DNA of 21,557 nt from the NCBI GenBank assembly GCA_031401815.1, contig JANNRW010000128.1, positions 1 through 21,557 on the forward strand, written 5' to 3'. This stretch comes from JANNRW01 sp031401815 (GTDB lineage: Bacteria > Desulfobacterota > Desulfuromonadia > Geobacterales > DSM-12255). A model generated the notes under the pieces. The model saw nothing but the letters and a program-made list of their open reading frames with translations. It did not search any database and was not told where the DNA came from. Numbering within the stretch: position 1 is the stretch's first letter; the number at the start of each line of letters is the position of its first letter. A program made the position numbers and the translations under genes. This document shows, piece after piece, positions 1 through 8,026 of the stretch.

Positions 1-530
1 ATTCAATGCTCCCGAGAGCAACCCATACCCGCTCACCACGAGAAGCTGCGAAGGGGAAAATCGGCGGACGAACCCATGAGATCCAGCGTCTCATAGGGCG
101 TTCACTTCGCGCTGTCATCAATCTGGACGCGCTTGGCGAACGGACAGTTTTTATTGACTGCGATGTGATCCAGGCTGATGGGGGGACGCGAACCGCCTCA
201 ATTACAGGAGCTTATATTGCCCTTGCAGATGCGGTAAAAGGTCTCTTGCAAAAAGGGCTGATCATGACCTCTCCTGTCAGGGAAGCTGTGGCAGCCATTA
301 GTGTCGGCATTGTCAATGGCGTGGTGCTGCTTGATCTGGACTACTCCGAAGACTCAACTGCAGAAGTTGACATGAATTTCGTTATGACCTCTTCCGGACG
401 TTTTGTTGAAATACAGGGGACTGCCGAAGAAGAGCCGTTTACAGTTGAACAGATGGATGCCATGCGAGATGCCGGAATAAAGGGGATAACCTCTCTGCTT
501 GCCCTGCAGCAGGAGGTTTTGCACGGATGA
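1..530 (+). CDS. rph: Ribonuclease PH, 5'-truncated by window edge
   Basis: This is the C-terminal roughly 175 residues of RNase PH, the phosphorolytic 3'-5' exonuclease that trims tRNA 3' ends. Recognised from the run MLPRATHTRSPREAAKGK, followed by GGRTHEIQRLIGRSLRA, the block QADGGTRTASITGA, and SVGIVNG, all in family order. The reading frame is open to the left edge (frame beginning at base 3), so the ATG at base 6 is internal. Compared with the usual length of about 238 residues, some 62 N-terminal residues lie outside the window. The stop codon overlaps the start of rdgB by four bases (ATGA), so the two genes are translationally coupled. Pairing of rph with rdgB is common in bacteria. 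Confidence 0.96.
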   Translation, partial: SMLPRATHTRSPREAAKGKIGGRTHEIQRLIGRSLRAVINLDALGERTVFIDCDVIQADGGTRTASITGAYIALADAVKGLLQKGLIMTSPVREAVAAISVGIVNGVVLLDLDYSEDSTAEVDMNFVMTSSGRFVEIQGTAEEEPFTVEQMDAMRDAGIKGITSLLALQQEVLHG

Positions 531-1132
531 AGGAGCTCCTCATCGCAACCGGCAATAGCGGCAAAATAAGGGAGTTGACTGCGCTTCTGGCAGAAATGGA
601 GATAACCATCAGGTCGCTAAAGGATTTTCCTGATCTCTCTCAAGTAATCGAGGATGGTAACACCTTTGCTGAAAATGCAGTCAAGAAGGCTCTGGCCGCC
701 TGCAAGGCTACAGCTCTTCCGGTCATTGCCGATGACTCCGGACTTCTGGTCGATCTTCTTGACGGCAGACCAGGTGTTCATTCAGCCCGCTACGCAGGGG
801 ATGATGCCGGAGATGAAGCAAATAACAAAAAACTTCTCGCAGAACTGGCAGGAAGTCCGATGAATCTGCGCACAGCCTCTTTCAGATCTGTTATTGCTCT
901 CTGCCTACCTGATGGTGATTGCGTGACTTTTAGCGGCGAACTGAAAGGTATTATCCTGGAAGCAGCATCAGGCAGCGGCGGATTTGGTTATGATCCGCTA
1001 TTTATGGTGCCAGAGTATGGCAAAACCCTGGCAGAGCTGCCAATGGAGATTAAGAACCGAATCAGTCACCGGGGACGTGCGTTTGCTGCACTGAAAGAGT
1101 ATCTTCTGTTAGAACGTAAATCAAATGCTTGA
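527..1132 (+). CDS. rdgB: dITP/XTP pyrophosphatase (HAM1/RdgB family)
   Basis: Nucleotide-pool sanitising enzyme that hydrolyses dITP, ITP and XTP to monophosphates, preventing incorporation of deaminated purines. At 201 residues it is full length for the family. Visible motifs are the N-terminal TGNSGKIREL substrate loop (residues 8-17), FAENAVKKA (48-56), ADDSGL (68-73) with the catalytic Asp, PGVHSARYAG (82-91), GFGYDPLF (152-159) and SHRGRA (180-185). The ATG start lies inside the end of rph (four-base overlap), which fixes the start and implies coupling. The stop codon lies in the probable promoter of the downstream tRNA cluster. Confidence 0.97.
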   Translation: MKELLIATGNSGKIRELTALLAEMEITIRSLKDFPDLSQVIEDGNTFAENAVKKALAACKATALPVIADDSGLLVDLLDGRPGVHSARYAGDDAGDEANNKKLLAELAGSPMNLRTASFRSVIALCLPDGDCVTFSGELKGIILEAASGSGGFGYDPLFMVPEYGKTLAELPMEIKNRISHRGRAFAALKEYLLLERKSNA

Positions 1133-1158
1133 TTATTGCATCCGTATTATGCTATAAA
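1129..1158 (+). promoter_or_regulatory. Probable sigma-70 promoter of the tRNA cluster
   Basis: TTGATT at 1129-1134 and TATAAA at 1153-1158 are separated by 18 bases and fit -35 and -10 boxes. Initiation would fall about 5 bases before the first tRNA. The -35 box overlaps the rdgB stop codon. Pattern match only. Confidence 0.5.
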
Positions 1159-1169
1159 TACTTTTTCGT

Positions 1170-1249
<80 letters not shown>

Positions 1250-1255
1250 TTTCCT

Positions 1256-1332
1256 GCGCCCGTAGCTCAGCTGGATAGAGCAACGGCCTTCTAAGCCGTC
1301 GGCCACAGGTTCGAATCCTGTCGGGCGTGCCA
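1256..1332 (+). tRNA. tRNA-Arg (anticodon UCU)
   Basis: A 77-nt cloverleaf. The acceptor arm GCGCCCG pairs with CGGGCGT, with a G-U first pair. The anticodon stem is ACGGC/GCCGT with loop CTTCTAA, giving TCT. The T-arm is ACAGG-TTCGAAT-CCTGT, and CCA is encoded at 1330-1332. It lies 9 bases after tRNA-Pro. Confidence 0.97.
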
Positions 1333-1370
1333 CTAACAATATCGGGAAACAATCCTCTATTAAGAGTTCT

Positions 1371-1455
1371 GCGAGAGTGGCGGAATTGGCAGACGCACCA
1401 GACTTAGGATCTGGCACCGAAGGGTATAGGAGTTCAAGTCTCCTCTCTCGCACCA
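1371..1455 (+). tRNA. tRNA-Leu (anticodon UAG)
   Basis: An 85-nt class II tRNA with a long variable arm. Acceptor arms are GCGAGAG and CTCTCGC. The anticodon stem CCAGA/TCTGG encloses loop CTTAGGA, giving TAG. The T-arm is AGGAG-TTCAAGT-CTCCT, and CCA is encoded at 1453-1455. Last tRNA of the cluster, directly followed by a terminator. Confidence 0.97.
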
Positions 1456-1462
1456 CACAATA

Positions 1463-1503
1463 AATAAAGGCTTTACGGGAACTACCGTAAAGCCTTTATT
1501 GTT
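1463..1503 (+). terminator. Intrinsic terminator of the tRNA cluster
   Basis: A perfect 16-bp stem (1463-1478 with 1485-1500) closes a 6-nt loop GAACTA. The A-rich 5' side and the T-rich 3' side (CCTTTATT then GTT) suit termination on the + strand, and near-symmetry may also allow it on the - strand. Confidence 0.85.
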
Positions 1504-1550
1504 CGATCATATATATATCCATTTCGGGCAGGTTCAGGAGAAAATTAATA

Positions 1551-2084
1551 ATGATTCGATCATGCGTGCTATTTTTTGCCTTCCTGTTGTTATTTTCTAT
1601 TTCTCTCTCTTTTGCAGATACCTATACCTGGACAGATAAGAACGGGACAGTGCATTTTACTGAAAACCCTGGAAGCGTTCCCAAGCAGATACGCAATAAA
1701 GCCCTGACTATTGAGCAGATCGAACCAGCACAAACAGAGACAACTGATAATCCACCCCTTGCGACTGACAACCTTGATGCTGAGCCAAAGATTACACCAG
1801 TGTTAAACGGTGAGTTCTCACCTGATGAGCTCTTTGCAGGCAGATCATATGCCCAGTGGGAAAGGGATCTCTCTGACAGGGAGAGTGTCATGAACTCCAT
1901 CAGAAAAAGGATTGACGAAATCCCACCTCTGCTGAACAACTCTTCTGCCAGCTGGGAAGAGCAGAAGAGGCTGCTGGATGAGTACAAGTTGTTACTTGCA
2001 CGGTTCAAGGAGTTGAAAACAGATTACTTTCAACAGGTCGAAATCGCCAGAAAAGCCGGATTACAGGTCAATATACAAAAGTAG
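1551..2084 (+). CDS. Secreted DUF4124-domain protein
   Basis: A 177-residue exported protein of unknown function. Residues 1-22 form a typical signal peptide (hydrophobic FFAFLLLFSISLS, cleavage probably after SFA). A DUF4124-type module follows: DTYTWTDKNGTVHFTENP, then a Pro/Thr-rich spacer. The C-terminal half (about residues 85-170) is charged and helical, probably coiled-coil, with RKRIDEIPPLLNNSSASWEE and LLDEYKLLLARFKELK. DUF4124 proteins are common periplasmic proteins in proteobacteria with no defined biochemical role. AGGAG lies 10 bases before the ATG. The gene is monocistronic between the tRNA terminator and the convergent ppx gene, whose end is only 17 bases away. Confidence 0.85.
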   Translation: MIRSCVLFFAFLLLFSISLSFADTYTWTDKNGTVHFTENPGSVPKQIRNKALTIEQIEPAQTETTDNPPLATDNLDAEPKITPVLNGEFSPDELFAGRSYAQWERDLSDRESVMNSIRKRIDEIPPLLNNSSASWEEQKRLLDEYKLLLARFKELKTDYFQQVEIARKAGLQVNIQK

Positions 2085-2101
2085 CTATACAATAATAGAA
2101 C

Positions 2102-3064
2102 TCAAGCCTTTTCCTCTGAACAGCCAGACTCTTGTTTGCCTTCCCGCCTTGCCAGCTCAAGCAGAGCCCCCTCAAGCAGCCCGAAATCGGAAACTTTAAG
2201 AGTAGACAGGCCGAAAAGATTCATTGTATTCAGAGTCAACAACGTGCCGGCAATAATAAGATCCTCCCTCCCTGGTTCGAGACCGGTAATCCGGTTGAGT
2301 CTCTCATTTGTCGACAAGAGAACAAGCCTGTTGTAAATCTCCTGTATATCGCTAATTGAAAGACGATGATTATTTACCTTTTGATAATCATAATCTGCAA
2401 GTTGCAGGCTGATAGCTGCCAGAGTTGTAGCAGTTCCGGCAGTGCCTATGAGTGTTGAACTTCTGACTTGATTAATAAACCCAGCTGTATCCAGCTCTTC
2501 CTTTAACATTGCCAGCTCTCGGGAAATTTTATCATTAACAGCAGATAGTGAACTTTTCCCTTCAGTAAGACGTACTACACCTAGAGGCAGGCTTCTGGTG
2601 AAAACAATCCTGCCATTTATTGCAACTGTATACTCTGTGCTTCCGCCACCAATATCAAACAAAAACAGTGAATCAGGAATGGCGTCAACTCCGGATAACA
2701 CGCCGTCAAGAGTCATTTTGCCTTCTGTTTCTCCATTTATGACTTCAAGTCGAATGCCAGTCTCATTATATACTTCATTACAAAAATCCTGACTATTGAC
2801 AGCATCCCTTACAGCACTGGTAGCAACTGCAACTGTTCTGGACGGTCTGAAAGCAGCTATTGCATCTGCAAATTCTCTCATGGCATCAACAGTTCTGAGT
2901 TTTGCTTCGGCAGATATCCCGAACTCCCTGGTAAAACCACCACCAAGACGGGTGATCTTTCTGAGAATATGACTTCTCGTTATATCCCCTTTGTAGACCG
3001 AACCAATTAACAAACGTGCAGTGTTGGTACCCAGATCTATGGCGGCTAACAGGTGACAGTTCAT
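2102..3064 (-). CDS. ppx: Exopolyphosphatase, Ppx/GppA family
   Basis: Hydrolyses terminal phosphate from polyphosphate (or pppGpp in GppA-type members). The 320-residue length matches the short, two-domain actin-like form without an HD extension. Visible are the phosphate-1 loop AAIDLGTNTARLLIG (residues 7-21), ATSAVRDA (81-88), the Glu-containing INGETEG (109-115, candidate catalytic Glu114), and phosphate-2 loop DIGGGSTEY (137-145). GTAGTATTLAA follows in the C-terminal half. The ATG overlaps the stop of the upstream Na/phosphate transporter by four bases (ATGA). This coupling places polyphosphate breakdown with phosphate transport. It is the last gene of the long minus-strand unit. Ppx and GppA activities cannot be told apart from sequence alone. 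Confidence 0.93.
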   Translation of the reverse strand: MNCHLLAAIDLGTNTARLLIGSVYKGDITRSHILRKITRLGGGFTREFGISAEAKLRTVDAMREFADAIAAFRPSRTVAVATSAVRDAVNSQDFCNEVYNETGIRLEVINGETEGKMTLDGVLSGVDAIPDSLFLFDIGGGSTEYTVAINGRIVFTRSLPLGVVRLTEGKSSLSAVNDKISRELAMLKEELDTAGFINQVRSSTLIGTAGTATTLAAISLQLADYDYQKVNNHRLSISDIQEIYNRLVLLSTNERLNRITGLEPGREDLIIAGTLLTLNTMNLFGLSTLKVSDFGLLEGALLELARREGKQESGCSEEKA

Positions 3065-4746
3065 TCAAGTTCCCGCCACGTTTTTATAATAAGACAGGTA
3101 TGATCCGAAACCTTTACAAAGGAGGTGACAATATCATTATAAAGAAGACCCGCCTCTACTGTGCATTGACCACTCTTCATGCGAGTAACATGACCATTCA
3201 TAATGACCTGCTTCAGATCACTGATAGCATTTGAAAGAAGGACAGCCTTATCCTGATCATCCAGGGTAAAATCTTCTCCCTTATCAAGAACTTTTATTAC
3301 ATCACCAACAGCTGCAGCCAGTTTTTTAAGATCTGACATAGCATGAATTGAGAAATGGATTTTTTCATACTTTTTCTTTTGCAGACTGTCAAGAATAGCA
3401 ATATTAACATCGCCCAACTCTTCAAGTTCGTTAACAATATGAAGCATTACCGGTATGCGGATCGAGTTTTCAAAATCAATCTGTTGCCTGGACAGAAGGA
3501 TTATGAAATTTGAGAGCTGTTGTTGAAGCGCATCAAGGGTGGTCTCCTTCTGGTTAACCAGACGAACCACTTTAAGATCAAATTTGTAAAGAAGACGGAC
3601 GATATCGTCATACATGGAACATGCGATTTCAGTCATACGTCGAATCTCGTTTCTGGTCTGTAGCATGGCTATTGTTGGGGTGTTTATGACACGTAAATCA
3701 AGATATTGCGGATGAGGAGCAAGATTACCCACATCACCCCTGTTTAGTGAAAACGATTGAGCAGAGCGGGTAAAGAAACCGACCAGGGGCAGAAAAAGAG
3801 CCAGCATAAAAATATTAAATAAAGTGTGCGCATTGGCAATCAGCCTTGGGAGAAGGAATTTGTCCGGCGTAAGGGTCGAAAAATCGGTTATATCAACCAG
3901 AAAATCCATGTTACCAGGGGTGAAGAAAAATACAGTTTTCAGAAACAGGTGGAAAAGAAGCAGTACAATAAAAACGGCAAGCAGGTTGATAATAATATTG
4001 ATATATGCAGCACGTCTGGCAACCATGGTGCCACTTAAGGCAGCCAGCATGGTTATCATGGCAATACCAAGATTGCTTCCGATGACAAGACCGACCGCAT
4101 CTGGGAAGCTTATTAGACCACTTCCGCAGAGAGCTATGGTTATACCGGTTGCAGCTGAAGCTGATTGTACAAGAAATGTTATCAGGGCTCCAAAGAGAAC
4201 AGCACTTATTCTCCAGGCAAAAACGTAATCATTTATACTCCGGATAATAGCGGTCTGGCTTATTGGAGCAAAGCCGCTCTCCATGACGTTAAGTCCAAGG
4301 AAAATAAGGCCAGCACCAAGTATAAGTTCACCAATATTGACCAGATAACGTTTTTTAAAGAAAAACTTGAGGAGAATGCCGAAGAAAATAGCAGGAAGCG
4401 CCACAATTGATATCTGGAATGCAATTAACTGGACGGCTATTGTTGCGCCCAGACTGGTTCCAAGAAGGAAGGCCAATGCCTGATAAAGAGAGATAAGACC
4501 CGCATTTATAAAACCGATTACGATAATTGCAGCGGAACTGCCGGATTGGAGGAGTGAGGCCAGGCAAGTGCCAATAAAGGCAGCTGACACCCTGTTACGG
4601 GAAACTTTTTCAACCATCCCCCTGAAGCGGTTGCTTGCAAGTCGCTGCAGCCCTTCAGAAATGGTTTTCATCCCAAGAATAAAGAGTCCGATCCCTCCCA
4701 ATGCTTCGGCAAGAGAAGAGAGTGGAAAAGAGCCGAATTCAGACAT
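3061..4746 (-). CDS. Na/phosphate cotransporter (NptA family) with PhoU-like C-terminal domain
   Basis: An inner-membrane protein of 561 residues. The N-terminal 330 residues contain two inverted NptA repeats rich in membrane helices. Each repeat carries the family's Gln-Ser signature: LLQSGSSAA at 65-73 and VQSASAAT at 193-200. A small helix at about 300-327 precedes a soluble, all-helical PhoU-like region (about 350-555). Bacterial members of this architecture (for example YjbB) are linked to sodium-coupled phosphate movement, in some cases export. It starts three bases after the lipoprotein stop, with only a weak ribosome site, and overlaps ppx by four bases. Expression is therefore probably coupled on both sides. 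Direction of transport cannot be read from sequence. Confidence 0.92.
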   Translation of the reverse strand: MSEFGSFPLSSLAEALGGIGLFILGMKTISEGLQRLASNRFRGMVEKVSRNRVSAAFIGTCLASLLQSGSSAAIIVIGFINAGLISLYQALAFLLGTSLGATIAVQLIAFQISIVALPAIFFGILLKFFFKKRYLVNIGELILGAGLIFLGLNVMESGFAPISQTAIIRSINDYVFAWRISAVLFGALITFLVQSASAATGITIALCGSGLISFPDAVGLVIGSNLGIAMITMLAALSGTMVARRAAYINIIINLLAVFIVLLLFHLFLKTVFFFTPGNMDFLVDITDFSTLTPDKFLLPRLIANAHTLFNIFMLALFLPLVGFFTRSAQSFSLNRGDVGNLAPHPQYLDLRVINTPTIAMLQTRNEIRRMTEIACSMYDDIVRLLYKFDLKVVRLVNQKETTLDALQQQLSNFIILLSRQQIDFENSIRIPVMLHIVNELEELGDVNIAILDSLQKKKYEKIHFSIHAMSDLKKLAAAVGDVIKVLDKGEDFTLDDQDKAVLLSNAISDLKQVIMNGHVTRMKSGQCTVEAGLLYNDIVTSFVKVSDHTCLIIKTWRELE

Positions 4747-4749
4747 TTA

Positions 4750-5391
4750 TTACTTGAACACCCTGAAAGGGATGGAAAAATCCGGATCAGAAGATTTTGA
4801 ACCCCCTTTACGGTAAACAAGCAGCTTGAATGAATCAAGGGATCCAAGGTCTACATGAAAATAGAGAAGTCCTGATATCTTTGCTTTAGGGATTACAGCT
4901 CCCTGTGGCAAGGATTTGGAGTAAACATCCTGGGGGTAGAGCTCATAATAATATGGCAGCCTTGAATTTGTGGCATTTTTGAAAGAAGCATGCTCATAAT
5001 CTTCAAGGTAGTAAAACCCTACATAAGGATAAGGGAGCAGATAATAGGTATCTTTTGCGATCATCTGCCTGATCCTTTCAGGCGAGAGCGCAACATACTG
5101 TTTGCCGGTTGAATCCAGAAGCAGAAAACCTTCTGTTTCGAAAGCGACTTCGGTATCGCCAATATTCTGGATTTCAACCTGGAACGAGGCAATCATGTTT
5201 TCGATGTTGTAGTTGACCATGTCAGTATCTGCAACACCGGCAGTGATTACAATACTTTTACCGGCTACAGTAACAGTGTCACCTTTCGGATTTACCACTC
5301 CTGAAGCTACCGGCTGAGGGAGAACCTTTACCGACGCACACCCGGAAAGAGTAACCAGCAATAAAAGGAAAGCATATGTCAATCTATACAT
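4750..5391 (-). CDS. Predicted outer-membrane lipoprotein, unknown function
   Basis: A 213-residue protein with a clear lipoprotein signal: MYRLTYAFLLLLVTLSGC, lipobox LSGC, acylated Cys18. Ala at +2 suggests outer-membrane sorting. The remainder is beta-rich. The stretch ASFQVEIQNIGDTEVAFETEGF followed by LLDSTGKQYVAL resembles Ig-like DUF4352-type folds; this is a pattern impression, not a firm assignment. The middle is unusually Tyr-rich (DTYYLLPYPYVGFYYLEDYE, then PYYYELYPQDVY). A strong AAGGAGG site lies six bases before the ATG, so it can be translated independently. It sits between the OmpA-like genes and the phosphate transporter, suggesting an envelope role. Confidence 0.8.
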   Translation of the reverse strand: MYRLTYAFLLLLVTLSGCASVKVLPQPVASGVVNPKGDTVTVAGKSIVITAGVADTDMVNYNIENMIASFQVEIQNIGDTEVAFETEGFLLLDSTGKQYVALSPERIRQMIAKDTYYLLPYPYVGFYYLEDYEHASFKNATNSRLPYYYELYPQDVYSKSLPQGAVIPKAKISGLLYFHVDLGSLDSFKLLVYRKGGSKSSDPDFSIPFRVFK

Positions 5392-5424
5392 TGTGAACCT
5401 CCTTTCAAGTAACAGTATAACAGA

Positions 5425-6114
5425 TTATTTATCCGGGGCTGACTGCTGTGCTTCACGCCTGGCTCGCTCGGCAGCACGTGCTTTAACCCTGTTTACCAGG
5501 GCATCTGCTTTGGCAGGATCTTCCCTCTCCTGTTGAGTTCTCATTTTCTTGCTATCCTTGACACGGTTATCAGTATCTAAAGGCTCCTCGATCAATTCAA
5601 CAGCCTCATAACCCTGCTGAACAGCTTCCTGAATCTGGCTTTCAGGAACAATTATCTCCTTGGGGCGATCACTTTGCTGCACTGATTTATAACGAAGAGC
5701 CTCTATATCTTCAACAATCAGCTCTCGGGGATAGAAAAATACGTCAACACTATTTGACCCGGCCACTTTTTCGCCGGAATATTTTGATGACATAACAAAT
5801 ATCTGAAACCGTTTTTTTAGCAACGGTTTCAGTTGTTGCTCTATCTCTCTGGCCATAAATACTGATTTCAAAAGATATTCATCAGCATTTTCAGCCCCAG
5901 GGTAGTCGCCTCTTATCCGAACTGAACCAGCACCTTTAATCTTCATTATTTTTGCTGCTATTGAGGCAACTTTTGCGCGACTTTTTTGATCAGGCTTAAA
6001 CTTGCCCCCGAATGGCACATTTCCTATAAGCCGGTCAACATCAGGCTCTGCAGACTCTGATACAGCAGCTATGAAAATAATAGCTGCAATTATGATGAAG
6101 TGTAACGGTTTCAT
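5425..6114 (-). CDS. Exported OmpA-like (degenerate) periplasmic protein
   Basis: A 229-residue protein with a signal peptide (about residues 1-21, cleavage near SESA). Residues about 30-130 follow the OmpA C-terminal pattern: a lead strand VPFGGKFKP; helix RAKVASIAAKIMK; strand VRIRGDYPGAENADEYLLKS in place of the usual GHTD...N..LS; and a helix with a MAREIEQQL run. The terminal strand SVDVFFYP replaces the usual NRRVE. The canonical peptidoglycan-contacting Asp and Arg are not evident, so binding is doubtful. The C-terminus is a charged, probably helical tail (REDPAKADALVNRVKARAAE). Its ATG overlaps the stop of the upstream barrel/OmpA gene by four bases, implying stoichiometric expression. 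The OmpA relationship is my inference. Confidence 0.7.
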   Translation of the reverse strand: MKPLHFIIIAAIIFIAAVSESAEPDVDRLIGNVPFGGKFKPDQKSRAKVASIAAKIMKIKGAGSVRIRGDYPGAENADEYLLKSVFMAREIEQQLKPLLKKRFQIFVMSSKYSGEKVAGSNSVDVFFYPRELIVEDIEALRYKSVQQSDRPKEIIVPESQIQEAVQQGYEAVELIEEPLDTDNRVKDSKKMRTQQEREDPAKADALVNRVKARAAERARREAQQSAPDK

Positions 6115-7691
6115 TTTGTTTTATCTTTATGTACAAGGAATAATATTTCAAAGCGCCTGTTCAGTTTTCTCCCCTCATCAGTACTGTTGTCAGCTATTGG
6201 AGCAGACTTGCCCATCCCTCTGACAAATACCCTTGAAGGATCGATCCCTTCCCGAGTAATCAGATGAGATGCAACTGAAATAGCCCGTTTTAGCGAGAGA
6301 TCCATATTGTATTTCACTGAACCTACACCATCAGTATGACCATCAATAGTAAGGAAAACCCATTTTTCATCCTTGCGAATGAACTCTGCAAGTTCGGAAA
6401 TTGACCGCTTTACTTCAGGGACAATGTCTGTATTATCAAATTCAAAAATATTGTCCGGGAGTCTGAATTTTCTGTAGGCTGTAACTGGTGGCCCCGGAAT
6501 CTTCTCAATCTTTGTCAATTGCCCTTTAAGTCTGACCCCATAAAGAGGAGTTACACCGCTTACTCGTGTAACGGTATATTCAGTAGGTGTAACCTGATCC
6601 AGAATTACCGGAGGGATTACTAACGAAACAGCATCAGCAGCCGGTGCGGCAAGCTGCTCGGAAGGTGCCAGTTTAGGCATTGGCACAGGCGTTGTTGCGG
6701 GCTGCTGGGCAATCACAACCGTACCGTAAGGTCTTATTAGAATCTCTTCTCCATCCGGATCCATCGGAATTTCAAACTTGCTGGATGGAGTGGTCAGTGC
6801 AGGTGTTTTGATTAAAAGCGGAGAAAGAGGCACGATTTTTACCGGTTTTATTATCTCACCTACTGACGGCCCTTTACTCCCTTTTCTGACAACAACCGGA
6901 ATCGGCTTGATATAGGCTCCTACCCCCTGGCATGTTGATAACCCGAAAAGGAGACGCCAGGAGGCAGCAGAATCATTTAGACCGATACCGTAAGAAAAAT
7001 TGAAAGTAAGGTGAGGTGTAAGATAATACTGATAACCGAGTGAGGCTTCCAGTGGGGAGTCAAGATTTGCTGCATCAGCAGCGGTAATCTCAAGTAACGC
7101 CTTACTTCTGGGAGTCGGAGAGTACTCAAGACCAAATCCGGAAGGGTACTCAGTTTTCTCCCGCTTATTGCTGGCGACCTCTCTTGACATGCCATTTGAT
7201 CTGTAACCGGCAGAAAGATGGGTTGATAAGAGGTCTGATCTGAAAGAGAGTATGAGTTGTTCGGTAATGTCTGTTATGCCGTTATATTGCTGATCATCAT
7301 CAATATGCCTGCTCAAATGTACATCTGCGGCTAACTTGAACTTACTGCTGCGCTGACCCAATATGCGGAGTTTCATTCCGACATCTGCTGTCCCACGACC
7401 GGAAAAAGGGGCATCATTATTATTCAGATATACATTCGGATAAGTACCGTAAACCTCCCAGAAAGTCCCAATCCCAAGAGTAAGTGAAACAGGCATTATT
7501 GTATTGATGCTATCTGCTTTTGGTTTACTGCAGTTACCCCATATGCCAACGCAGAGATTCGCGGAATCAAGTGTGTCGGCAGTAGGAACATTGAGAAGGC
7601 CACTGGAGCCGTATTGTGTCGGGTTTGCCTGTGCGGGCAAATTGCAACTGAAAAGAGCCAGTATTGTGAGTAAAGCAAACCGTAAAATCAT
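6111..7691 (-). CDS. YjbH-like beta-barrel fused to an OmpA peptidoglycan-binding domain
   Basis: A 526-residue outer-membrane protein. A signal peptide (residues 1-22, ending LPAQA) is followed by QYGSSGLLNVPTADTL, the typical opening of YjbH/YmcA-type exopolysaccharide-associated barrels. Amphipathic strands then run to about 260. A Pro/Ala-rich linker (about 265-395) carries PATTPVPMPKLAPSEQ. The last roughly 118 residues are an OmpA domain with IDGHTDGVGS, LSLKRAISVASHL, GMGKSAPIADN and LNRRFEI, so the diaminopimelate-contacting Asp and Arg are present. I chose the ATG at 7691 because a longer TTG-initiated frame from 7730 would put 13 polar residues before the signal peptide and overlap ihfB. 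The next gene overlaps by ATGA. It probably spans outer membrane to cell wall; transport activity is unproven. Confidence 0.85.
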   Translation of the reverse strand: MILRFALLTILALFSCNLPAQANPTQYGSSGLLNVPTADTLDSANLCVGIWGNCSKPKADSINTIMPVSLTLGIGTFWEVYGTYPNVYLNNNDAPFSGRGTADVGMKLRILGQRSSKFKLAADVHLSRHIDDDQQYNGITDITEQLILSFRSDLLSTHLSAGYRSNGMSREVASNKREKTEYPSGFGLEYSPTPRSKALLEITAADAANLDSPLEASLGYQYYLTPHLTFNFSYGIGLNDSAASWRLLFGLSTCQGVGAYIKPIPVVVRKGSKGPSVGEIIKPVKIVPLSPLLIKTPALTTPSSKFEIPMDPDGEEILIRPYGTVVIAQQPATTPVPMPKLAPSEQLAAPAADAVSLVIPPVILDQVTPTEYTVTRVSGVTPLYGVRLKGQLTKIEKIPGPPVTAYRKFRLPDNIFEFDNTDIVPEVKRSISELAEFIRKDEKWVFLTIDGHTDGVGSVKYNMDLSLKRAISVASHLITREGIDPSRVFVRGMGKSAPIADNSTDEGRKLNRRFEILFLVHKDKTK

Positions 7692-7716
7692 AAATTGTAT
7701 AAACTCTGAGTTGCTT

Positions 7717-7995
7717 CTATTTACCGGCAACCCTTTCCTTAAGCTCTTTACCTACCTTGAAAAAAGGGAGCTTTTTAGGTTTTACGGCAATTGACTCACC
7801 TGTTTTAGGGTTTCTTCCGGTATAAGATCTGTATTCATTAACTACAAAACTGCCAAAACCCCTGATTTCAATCCTGTCGCCTGAAAGCATTGCTTGACTC
7901 ATTGTCTCAAAGACTGTGTTGACTATCTCTTCTGACTTTTTGTAGGAAATCCCCTTCTTCTCTGACAGTACTTCGATAAGCTCTGATTTGTTCAT
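7717..7995 (-). CDS. ihfB: Integration host factor beta-like DNA-bending protein
   Basis: A 92-residue member of the HU/IHF family. Helical N-terminus MNKSELIEVLSEKKGISYKK is followed by RIEIRGFGSF (residues 41-50), the arm sequence TGRNPKTGE with intercalating Pro63, and LPFFKVGKELKERV at the C-terminus. The RIEIRGFGSF and FKVGKELKER sequences are closer to IHF-beta than to HU, but a homodimeric HU-like role cannot be excluded. A strong AAGGAGGAG site precedes the ATG. It lies between the TPR gene (31 bases upstream) and the envelope cluster (25 bases downstream). It is thus cotranscribed with them, and its own sigma-70 promoter is not evident. Confidence 0.93.
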   Translation of the reverse strand: MNKSELIEVLSEKKGISYKKSEEIVNTVFETMSQAMLSGDRIEIRGFGSFVVNEYRSYTGRNPKTGESIAVKPKKLPFFKVGKELKERVAGK

Positions 7996-8026
7996 GGTCT
8001 CCTCCTTTTTATATATGCTGAAATGA

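Noticed and set aside
3824..4228. Plus-strand 134-residue frame within the transporter gene
   Set aside because: It is a shadow of the minus-strand Na/phosphate transporter, with no family features.
7692..7730. Longer TTG-initiated start for the barrel/OmpA gene
   Set aside because: It would place 13 polar residues before a standard signal peptide and overlap ihfB. The ATG at 7691 gives a normal export signal.
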